A DNA stretch of 10,814 nt, taken from positions 1 through 10,814 of the forward strand of contig MU634677.1 of assembly GCA_026770595.1 (NCBI GenBank), in the 5' to 3' direction. The notes under the pieces were generated by a model that saw only the letters and a program-made list of their open reading frames with translations, was not told the DNA's origin and ran no database searches. Source of the DNA: Ochromonadaceae sp. CCMP2298. Lineage: Eukaryota > Sar > Synurophyceae > Ochromonadales > Ochromonadaceae. The translations under genes and the position numbers were made by a program. Positions 1 to 7,000 of the stretch are shown piece by piece (within the stretch, counting starts at the first letter, position 1; the number at the start of each line of letters is the position of its first letter).

Positions 1-885
1 GGAGACGCCATGATCCGCATCTGTAAGATGTACAACAGAGGAGACCTGCTGCCCACTGCCCAGGACTACGAGCACCTGCTGCAGGAGGGCATGAGTGAGA
101 AGGAGGCCTCGCAACTTTCCGAGAAGAACTTCAAGGCGCTGCAGCTGCTGCTCTCTGAGGGCTGCAGGCAGGAGCTGAACGCCATCGCGGACGCCTCCAA
201 GCTGGGCATCACTGTGGAGAAGGTGCAGATCGAGAGATTCCAGCTCAAGAACGAGGCCATCCTACTGGCGCTGGAGGGCATCACGAGGGCCAAGCTGGCG
301 GCCAACAAGGAAAGGGCTGAGGGGGAGTACCAGATCGTCAAGGCTGACCTCGAGAAGAGGGCTAGGGAGAGGAGGGCGGAGGCAGATGCGAGCGTGGCGC
401 TGACGGAGGCGCGTGCTAAGGCCGAGGTGCGTCGCACGCAGATGGACATCGACAACCAGAGTCTGCAGGCGCAGGCGCAGGTGGAGATGCAGATCAGCAA
501 GGACCGCAACGCTGCGGCTATGCAGATCGAGTGCGACAAGCTCATCAAGGAGGCGGAGAGCAGGGCTATGGCCATCAGGGCCATCACGGAGGCCGAGTAC
601 GAGAAGAAGGTGAGGGAGTGCGAGGCCGCATCCCGGATGCCCACGCAGGAGTTCGAGCTGAAGAAGATGGCTCTGCAGGTGGAGATGCTGAGGGAGATCG
701 GCCAGGCCGCATGGCAGTACCCGGATGTGTACAGCGGCGTGCTGAAGCAGTTCGGGGACAAGCTGAGGCTGGGCCCCCTGTCCGTGTCCGAGACACTGGC
801 ACGCCTGGCCACCAAGGACGACCCCAACGACGGCGAGGTCCAGGGCGCAGTGAAGATGTTCGGACACGGCAACCTGGAGCCATGA
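1..885 (+). CDS. SPFH/band-7 family protein, C-terminal part (5' end outside window)
   Basis: The frame is open from base 1 (Gly-Asp-Ala before the first Met at base 10) to a TGA at 883-885. The gene therefore probably starts upstream, and the Met at 10 need not be the initiator. The visible 291+ residues begin with a small helical region. A segment reading LGITVEKVQIERFQL follows at about residues 56-70 and is typical of the end of an SPFH (stomatin/prohibitin/flotillin/erlin) domain. From about residue 85 to 215 there is a long Ala/Glu/Lys/Arg-rich coiled coil of the kind these proteins use to build ring-shaped membrane scaffolds. The tail (PTQEFELKKMALQ, then a GVLKQFGDKLRLG stretch) is less repetitive. 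No transmembrane segment is visible here; membrane attachment would lie in the missing N-terminus. The family call rests on overall pattern. The subfamily (erlin, flotillin, stomatin-like) cannot be fixed from this part. No intron is seen in the fragment. Confidence 0.72.
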   Translation, partial: GDAMIRICKMYNRGDLLPTAQDYEHLLQEGMSEKEASQLSEKNFKALQLLLSEGCRQELNAIADASKLGITVEKVQIERFQLKNEAILLALEGITRAKLAANKERAEGEYQIVKADLEKRARERRAEADASVALTEARAKAEVRRTQMDIDNQSLQAQAQVEMQISKDRNAAAMQIECDKLIKEAESRAMAIRAITEAEYEKKVRECEAASRMPTQEFELKKMALQVEMLREIGQAAWQYPDVYSGVLKQFGDKLRLGPLSVSETLARLATKDDPNDGEVQGAVKMFGHGNLEP

Positions 886-1440
886 GCAACAGCAGCTATA
901 CTAGATAGAAGGAATACCTACCTTGTTTAATTATTTATTTGATGCAAATCTTGTGAATTGTTTAAATTGCTACAAGGAAATGAGATCCAGCCTGCCAACA
1001 CTCTCTTTCTTTTCTTCTTTTTCTTCTGGTTGATATGAGCCTCTCCGCTCCAACAGTAGTAGTATGTCCAAGGTTTGCTCGTTACTTTTTCAGGCCCCAC
1101 AACCCTGAAAGGTTACCCCCAGCGGTCCGAATTAGACAAAAGTCGTCTTTTTGATAAATTATTTGGGCGCTGATAATCTAATTTCATGCGCTTATTACGC
1201 CAATTGCTTTTATCAAAAAGAAGTTTTTATCGTAATCCGGACGCCTATATGGGGGGTTTGTCAAAATGACAGTTAAAAATGATAGTTTATCAAGCCGAAA
1301 GCGCCTAAACGATGAAACATTCGTTTCTTAAATTGCTGAATCTCTTCGTGACCCGCCGTTGCCTCGAGCTGGCAGGCGGCCCTGTTGCTTCCCTCGCTAG
1401 GTTCTCTACCCTAAAAAGACGTTGTAAAACTTAATTTTTT
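886..1440. other. AT-rich spacer after the SPFH gene, no gene seen
   Basis: The base composition drops sharply from the GC-rich coding sequence to AT-rich DNA directly after the stop at 885. I see no open frame with coding character on either strand. The first 60-100 bases are presumably the 3' UTR of the SPFH gene, but no TGTAAA motif like those behind three other stops is present. The only structure I can support is the inverted repeat listed separately at 1146-1221. Confidence 0.6.
1146..1221. repeat. 13-bp perfect inverted repeat, 50-bp spacer
   Basis: TCTTTTTGATAAA at 1146-1158 is exactly mirrored by TTTATCAAAAAGA at 1209-1221. The spacer contains a second, shorter pairing possibility (GGGCG at 1165-1169 with CGCC near 1198-1202). 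It could form a cruciform or an RNA hairpin, or be the terminal inverted repeats of a very short non-autonomous element. I see no convincing target-site duplication next to the arms. Confidence 0.55.
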
Positions 1441-1441
1441 C

Positions 1442-2040
1442 CACTTCTTCATTACGCGAAGCAGCTGCGCCGCCAGGCTCATCTTCGCGGAGACGCGCTC
1501 CTCTGCTGCGGGGAATGCCTTCTTCCGCTGGCTGGAGGGGCTGCAGCTGGCGGAGAGAATGGCCGTAAAGGGGAGCGAGGACAGGGTGGGGCAGAGGGAC
1601 AAGGGCAGGGGGAAGGGAAGGAGGGAGAGGGGCAGAAGGAGGAGAGGGGGTACCTCAGCAGCGACGAGTGGCGCGCCCGAGGCATCCAGCTGACCACGTC
1701 TAACGGCGGCATCCCCGTGCTGCGTAATGCGGCCAAGTGCTTCCAGCGGGCGGAAGACAAGGCGCAGAGCCTGCTGGAGCGCGTTTTGCTGCAGGAGCAG
1801 AAAATGAAAAAAAAGGTAGGGAGGTGGAGCGGGCGAGGGAGGGCTTTAGCAGCGCTCTGGGGGACGCTGAGACCCTCGCCTTCGCACATGAGGTGGAGCT
1901 GGTGAAGCTGCAGCTATACCAGGACGCGCTGGATCTGGGATCTTTGCTGCTGCCCCACCTGCCTGCTCAGAGCCAGGCACTGATGAGGGAGAGGGTGCTC
2001 GGGGAGCTGAGGATCTTCACTGTACACTGCGCGCTGAGTG
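1442..2040 (+). pseudogene. Relic of a UvrD/TRANK1-like helicase C-terminal region, spread over three frames
   Basis: Three consecutive protein-like stretches lie in three different plus-strand frames. Frame A (1442 to about 1570) contains ITRSSCAARLIFAE and then NAFFRWLEGLQLAE. This resembles SF1/UvrD motif VI (T-R-A...L-I) and the segment after it in TRANK1-like proteins. Frame A stops at the TGA at 1691-1693. Frame B (1651-1815) reads YLSSDEWRARG, then a helix pair with AAKCFQRAEDKAQ, like the W..G......A.KC...A.D helical repeats found behind such helicases. Frame C (1815-2040) continues the helical repeat with HEVELVKLQLYQDALDLG. The B-to-C switch falls exactly on a run of eight A (1807-1814), as a one-base indel would. 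Between A and B lies a purine-rich stretch that could be a second shift or a poor intron. The 3' end dissolves into the heptamer minisatellite. The broken state is seen directly; the helicase identity is inference from motif shape. Confidence 0.42.
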
Positions 2041-2712
2041 CTGGGGGCTGGGTGCTGGGGGCTGGGTGCTGAGTACTCGGCACCGGGTGCAGAGCTAGGT
2101 AGGTAGGTGCTGGGCGCTGGGTGCTTGGAAGCAAGCTGAGTACCGTGTGCTTGCTGCTGCAGGCTGGGCGCTGGGTGCTGCGGGCTGAGTGCTGGGTGCC
2201 GCTGGATACTGAGCATAGATAGGGTGCTGAGTGCTGGGTGCTGGGAACTGAGAGCTGGTTGCTGAATGCTGAGAATTGAGTTCTGGTTGCTAAGTGCTGA
2301 GTGCTGGGTGCTGGGCGCTGGGTGCTGGAAGCTTATTACCGGATGCTTGCTGCTGCGTGGTGTGCGCTGGGTGCTGAGAGCTTGTTGCTAAGCGCTGAGT
2401 GCTGGGTGCTGGGTGCTGCGCGTTGGGTGCTGAGCGTTGGGTGCTGGGTGCTGGGTGCTGAAAGCAGCTGAGTGCTGGGTGCTTCGAGCTAAGTGCTGAG
2501 TGCTGGGAGCTAAGTTCTAGGTGCTGGGCGCGCGCTGGGTTCTGAAAGCTGAGTACCGGCTGGTTGCTGCTCTGTTGAGAGCTGGGTGCTGAGTGCTGAG
2601 TGCTGGGTGCTAAAAGAAGCAGCTGAGAGCTGAATGCTTGCTGCTGCATGCTGGGCGCTGGGTTCCGAGGGCTGGGTGCCGGGTGCTGGGTGCTGCAGGC
2701 TGAGAGTGCTGG
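2031..2712. repeat. Minisatellite on a 7-bp unit (GCTGGGT and variants)
   Basis: The region is built almost entirely of seven-base units. The consensus is GCTGGGT, with frequent GCTGAGT, GCTGGGC and GCTGCGG variants and a few insertions. A higher-order pattern is superimposed: blocks with TACCG and/or TGCTTGCTGCTGC recur at about 2141, 2337, 2554 and 2635, so some blocks are roughly 200 bp apart. The unit is not a multiple of three, so on the minus strand all frames read the same seven-residue repeat (Thr-Gln-His-Pro-Ala-Pro-Ser). This explains two long minus-strand open frames here that are not genes. The G-rich strand carries several potential G-quadruplex tracts. The array begins where the helicase-like relic ends. 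Confidence 0.9.
2043..2066 (+). other. Potential G-quadruplex motif at the left edge of the minisatellite
   Basis: Four G-runs (5, 3, 5 and 3 G) are separated by loops of CT, TGCT and CT. This satisfies the usual G3+N1-7 pattern. It is a sequence match only; folding is not shown. Confidence 0.6.
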
Positions 2713-2874
2713 CTGGATGATAACTGTGTCAAAACTTTCAAGTGCGATAGCCACTGTGAATGGGTTGTAGTAATGAAACAAGGTGAACTGCTAAAGAAGC
2801 CAATTAAGAATCAAGCCTTCGCACTTCATGATTGTGAAGAGGACTTGGATTACAAGACAAATATGTCTGACTAA
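2704..2874 (+). other. Short Cys-rich open frame at the right edge of the minisatellite, possible exon relic
   Basis: An open frame of 56 codons runs from just after a TGA at 2701-2703 to a TAA at 2872-2874. It crosses from the last heptamers into unique sequence. It contains C-x5-C-x3-C spacing (NCVKTFKCDSHCEW) followed by a mixed charged segment. The only Met positioned as a start (base 2773) would give 33 aa. I do not recognise it. It could be a leftover exon or chance. No matching upstream exon is visible. Confidence 0.2.
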
Positions 2875-3148
2875 ATGCAGTCAAAGATGTTGATGGAAGA
2901 TATGACCTGAAGGGTCTGAGGGTGAAACCTGGGAGTGTCGTTGGGACATTCCCATATTCCCTAAAGTCAAACTAATATGTAACTAACTGCATATTGTAGG
3001 ATTAGATCCATAGACTGAGTTTTCTAAAACCCAGATATTCTAACAAAGTGTTTATCTTTAATATGCTATTCTATTATTATCTCCTCATTGTACATTTGAA
3101 CAACAATGTAAGAAGAGGAAAAGCTCAAAGCTCACTTTTTATAACTGA
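2875..3148. other. AT-rich intergenic stretch, nothing recognised
   Basis: The composition is mixed to AT-rich, with frequent stops in all frames. I see no repeat, RNA gene or convincing splice-bounded exon here. Confidence 0.5.
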
Positions 3149-3560
3149 ACTCTCGTCAAAAACGAGCAAAGATTTGTTGACGAAGTACAAAAGGTGGATC
3201 TGCAAAAATCCTTGCCACCGATTATGACCCGTTTGCCACACTCTATCAGTTTCACAGGTAATAGAATTGTAAATTCACAAAACATAAGTTATTATCCCAA
3301 CTCATAGCGGCTGATCGCAAAACACATTCATGAGCAGCATGCTCGAATTTGTTTCTTTTCAAAAACAGCTCAATCAACCCTGCTTTCTTGAAGATTTTTG
3401 GTTAAACGACAAGACTCTTGCCACCGAAGCGTCAAAGGTACCAAGAGTTAACAAATTGGTCCCGCCGCATCGGTGGAACCCTTTGCCGCTCACCTACAAC
3501 GGAACAGGCTGCATTAATATGCAGCCTGTTAAACTTCTTTTTTTTCCACTTTATTACTAA
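3149..3560 (+). pseudogene. Two short adjacent protein-like frames, possible gene relic
   Basis: The first frame (3149-3307, 52 codons) follows a TGA and ends at a TAG. It contains NEQRFVDEVQKVDLQ and LPPIMTRLPHSISFTG. The second (ATG at 3330, stop before 3561, 76 aa) contains MLEFVSFQKQL and later HRWNPLPLTYNGTG. The W-x-PLPLTYN stretch is faintly like the end of GT8 glycosyltransferase domains, but this is only a suggestion. The two frames differ and no clean GT-AG intron joins them, so a decayed gene is more likely than a working one. An 11-bp direct repeat, CTTGCCACCGA, occurs at 3211-3221 and 3417-3427. Composition is less GC-rich than the intact genes. Chance cannot be excluded. Confidence 0.25.
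3503..3545 (+). other. Perfect 12-bp hairpin followed by a T-run (terminator-like)
   Basis: AACAGGCTGCAT (3503-3514) and ATGCAGCCTGTT (3519-3530) form a perfect 12-bp stem around a TAAT loop. Seven bases later come eight T (3538-3545). The shape copies an intrinsic terminator or the 3' end of a small structured RNA transcribed by Pol III. Upstream, CCACCGA (3421-3427) can pair with TCGGTGG (3470-3476), and an ACCAA/TTGGT pair nests inside it, so a folded transcript ending here is conceivable. I cannot match it to a known RNA family. Confidence 0.5.
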
Positions 3561-3699
3561 CTTTTATCGACCCTGCTTCTAAAGATGATGCGCACTGAGA
3601 GGGCGGTCGTTGCAGCAGCGTGGGCACTGCGAAAGATGCTGTTGCGAAAGTGCTGTTGCGGCGACGCACCTCGTGCCACGGAGCGCACGCAGTTCCTGA

Positions 3700-3810
3700 T
3701 TAGCGCGTGCGGAGGCAGATGTGGTAGACGCCAGGAAGAAAATCAAAAGTGGAGCAGGGAGGGCCGCACATGAGCAGAAGTTCGCCTTGCTGGAGTTGGG
3801 GGAGATCGAG
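3700..3810 (+). other. Possible isolated exon with a consensus splice donor
   Basis: After a TGA at 3697-3699, the frame reads through ADVVDARKKIKSG and QKFALLELGEIE, an amphipathic, coding-like 37-residue stretch. It meets GTGAGT at 3810-3815, the same donor used by EMC1 and the rhomboid gene. No acceptor exon or downstream partner is found, so it may be a relic. Confidence is low. Confidence 0.2.
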
Positions 3811-3910
3811 TGAGTGTCGTAGAGAGGGAGGGAGGGAAAGGTGTGACAGGGAGCAGCAAGTTGGTAGCGGTAGGGAGCGGAGGGGCGGTATTGTGCGATA
3901 GGGGGTACAG

Positions 3911-3950
3911 GGGGTGGCAGGGGGTGGCAGGGGGTGGCAGGGGGTGGCAG
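3911..3950 (+). repeat. Four tandem copies of a 10-bp G-rich unit
   Basis: GGGGTGGCAG is repeated four times exactly at 3911-3920, 3921-3930, 3931-3940 and 3941-3950. A degenerate copy (GGGGGTACAG) precedes it at 3901-3910. With the G4 runs spaced by TGGCA, the plus strand fits a G-quadruplex motif. The array lies beyond the 3' end of EMC1, about 120 bp past its stop codon. Confidence 0.92.
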
Positions 3951-4013
3951 TAAAGCGTGGAAATAAAGATAAGCTACAATGGATATTGTCGATTTTTTTT
4001 CTATTTTTGACTA

Positions 4014-4019
4014 TTTACA
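4014..4019 (-). promoter_or_regulatory. Candidate poly(A) signal of EMC1 (TGTAAA)
   Basis: On the minus strand, TGTAAA occurs 53 bases after the EMC1 stop codon. The same hexamer follows the rhomboid stop and the stop at the right window edge. UGUAA is the known poly(A) signal of green algae; its use here is inferred from recurrence only. Confidence 0.4.
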
Positions 4020-4072
4020 TGCTCGGTAAGTGTCTCTTCTTGCTTGCTACTTGCTATTATTGCTCGCTATTG

Positions 4073-7000
4073 CTATGCCCACGCCGAGGAGAGGGCCTGG
4101 CGCTGCTGCATGCGCTGCAGCACGAGCACAACGCTGGCTAGCGCGAGCAGGATAGCTACCAGCAGGCTGTAGTGGAAGTCTGACGCCAGCATGTCGAAGT
4201 CCTGAGAGGGCATCACGCGGTTCACGTGCAGGTCCACCGCCCCCCCCCCGAAGGAGAAGACCACGCTGCTGGACTCCAGCCGAGAGGGCGCGCTTATTAT
4301 GTGCGACACGCCGCGGGGCAGAGAGTAGTTGTGCGTGACTGCAGCCAGCGGGTTGAGCGCGAGGAAGGGCGAGTACCTCTGCAGGCCCTCCGTCTTCTCC
4401 GCAGGCGAGGGTTCTGAGAAGGGTCTGCGCGGGTGGATCTGCCGCATGTCGACTGAGAACACCTGTCCGTTGCGCAGGCCGAGCAGCACGTGCTTGTGCG
4501 CGATGCCCTGCGCGGTCACGGTGTGCTGCAGCGCGGTGACTGCGTGCGGCAGCGTGAAGGTCTTCTGCATGGCGATGGGGCTGATCAGAGAGTAGGCGGA
4601 GCGAGCGTGCCCCGTGCCCTCTGCGGTGGCTGCGCGCGCCTGTGCCAGGTACGTGCTTCCGCTCCTCTGTCTGGAGGAAGCGAAGGGGCTGAGCTCGTAG
4701 CTGTCGATGACCCCCTCGTACAGAGCAGTGGAGGACAGCTCGGTGCGCTTAGCCTACGTTGTGAGTATGTTTGTGTGTGTATGGGGGTGGGGGTGTGGGG
4801 GTGGTAGGCAAAAGTGGGGGTTAAAACAAGCAGCGAGAGAAGGAAGAGAACGGAAACATATCGCACGAGAGAGGATTAGGGAAGGGGAGGTGTGTCTGTG
4901 TGCGCACCTTGGCGTTCCAGTAGGTGCCTAGCAGGTGGTTCTCCAAAAGCAGGGACCGCACGGGCAGCGCTGCGTTCTCCTGCTGCTGCCGGACCACCAC
5001 CTTGCCGCTCACTGTGTCCAGCAGCGTCCAGTAGAGCGTGTTGCCCTCCTCCCCCTCTACGCCTGTGGGTGTTGTGGGTGTGGCCATGGAGGTGACTAGG
5101 GCCAGGTGTGGGTTGAGGTACTTCACCAGCACGGAGTCGTCCCCCAGCACGCAGAAGCGGGAGTGCACCGCGTCCAGCGCAGAGGGGTAGTCCACTCGCA
5201 GCACCCTCTCCTGCGCAGGGTCGAAGCGCGCACTGGCCACTGCCCTCGCCGACACGCACCGCAGCTGCAGACCCCCCGAGGCAGAGGCGATGTGCTTGCA
5301 AGCCTCTGGGGAGATCTCTATGTCAGTCCTGTACACGGTGAACCGCCCAGAGGCCCTGTCCAGGTGGTGCGCATACTGGGCCTGCTGCTGCTGGGTGTCG
5401 TCGCTGACTGCTGGTGCGTGGTAGAAGTGAGTCAGCAGCGCCTGCTGAGCAGTGGGAGTGTGCAGCTGGGGAAAGGGGAGGGGGGGGGCAGAGAGAAAGG
5501 GGAAGGGGGTGAGACGGGGGTGGGTAGAGGATTAGGGAGAGAACGGGGGCGCAGATAGAGAGAAGGACACAAACGCAGAGGAGCGGCACTCACGATGCTG
5601 TACACGGGCACGGGCGCGGCGTTGGGTGAGAGGGAGACTAGCGAGGAGAAGACGGAGACAGCCCCCGCCCCTATCTGCGCAATGGGAAGCACCAGCTGCT
5701 CCTGCTCCTGCTCAGCAGCACACACGTCAGCGTCACTGGCACAGCTCCCCTGCCCCACTACGGGCCTGCCTGTGGAGGGCAGCAGCTCCCAGAGGAAGGT
5801 GCGCCCATCCGCAGTGCCCAGCACCAGAGTCACAGTGGCGGCGGAGGTGGTGGGGGCGGCGTCTGCTGCGTCTGCGGCCTGCGTGCCTGCGATATGTCTG
5901 ACGGGTGCGGGCCCCGCCACCAGCTTCAAGAAGGCCACCTGTGGGTCCCCGCTACCCTGCGGCAGTGCTGGGAAGGCGGTCCAGCCCACAGTCCCCCTGA
6001 GTAGGTCCACCCCCAGCAGCTGCAGGCCCATTGCAGAGAAGCGGGTGGAGCCTGACAGGGCGCCCTCGGAGTCTGCGGAGTGCGTGAGGCAGACTGCCAG
6101 CTTGGCGAAACCGAAGGCCCTGAGCGCCCCCTCCTTGCGCACCGACAGCTTCCGCCTAGAGGCACCCTTAGCCCTCCCTCCGCTCAGCCGCTGCACTGCC
6201 TCAGTAACCACCTGCACCGCAGAGCTCGCAGCCACACCTGCAGAGGCCGCGTATCCCACGAACTTTAGCTGCTGCAGCTGCATGCGCTGGGCAAAGCTAG
6301 GGGCCAGACCGGGGGCGTCCAGAGCAGGTGCGGAAGCAGACGCGTTACCCGGGTTCTCCACCACCACTGCCTGCCGCACCCCCGCAAGAGCCTCCGTGCG
6401 AGACCACAGCAGCGATGCGGAGGAGGGGGAGGAGGGGGCGGAGGCGCAGGGCAGGGCCAGCACGGCAGTCAGGCCGGAGTGCAGCACCAGCAGCACGCGC
6501 ACACTCTCGCACTGCGAAGCATCTGAGGGGGCGCGTGACAGCACTGCGATGTGATGCACGGTCCCCGCGGCGGCGGACTTGGAGGGGTCTGCGGCCGAGG
6601 GCGAGGGAGGCAGTCTGGAGGCGGGGGGCAGCGCGAAGGGGGGCAGCTGCAGACCCAGAGACCTCAGGTCCGCGCTGTGCTGCGCGCTGTCCTTCTTGGC
6701 GGCTGTGGAGACGATGCTACCCACTGCCAGGCCCAGCAGGTGGGAGCGGGAGGCGCGCAGGCTGAGGCAGTGCAGACCCACAGCCGTGCCCTCGTGCAGG
6801 CGGAAGCTCTCTCTCTGCAGCAGCACCGACACCTCTCCCTCCCCGCCTCCCTCACCCTGACAGTCCGCAGCCCCGCCCTCCAGCGGGCCCAGCACCCAGG
6901 CCGGCTCGCCCCTGCTGTCCCTGTCCTTGTCGCCGCCCGGTGCGGGCAGGCTGAGCGCTAGGCTGCGGCAGGTGGACGCGCCGCACAGGGAGAGAGCGGG

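Noticed and set aside
66-872. 268-codon open frame on the minus strand opposite the SPFH gene
   Set aside because: It is the mirror of a GC-rich coiled-coil coding sequence. It is Ser/Leu/Ala-rich with no domain, while the plus strand gives a clear SPFH-type protein.
1264-1345. Possible C/D snoRNA (GATGA near 1310, CTGA near 1336)
   Set aside because: The boxes are too close together and there is no terminal stem or guide context.
2031-2712. CRISPR array or telomere tract
   Set aside because: There is no alternation of fixed repeats with unique spacers, and the unit is not a known telomere motif.
1914-2781. Two minus-strand frames (1914-2216 and 2290-2781) of Pro/Ser/Gln/His repeats
   Set aside because: They are a by-product of the 7-bp repeat, which lacks stops on that strand; no unique coding sequence or start context supports them.
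3585-3773. 62-codon Arg/Cys-rich plus-strand frame
   Set aside because: The composition is that of a random GC-rich frame. The neighbouring frame at 3700-3810 with a splice donor looks more coding-like.
5595-6554. 319-codon plus-strand frame opposite EMC1 exon 1
   Set aside because: The minus strand reads as EMC1 throughout. The plus frame is Ser/Ala/Pro-rich, has no recognisable domain and ends arbitrarily.
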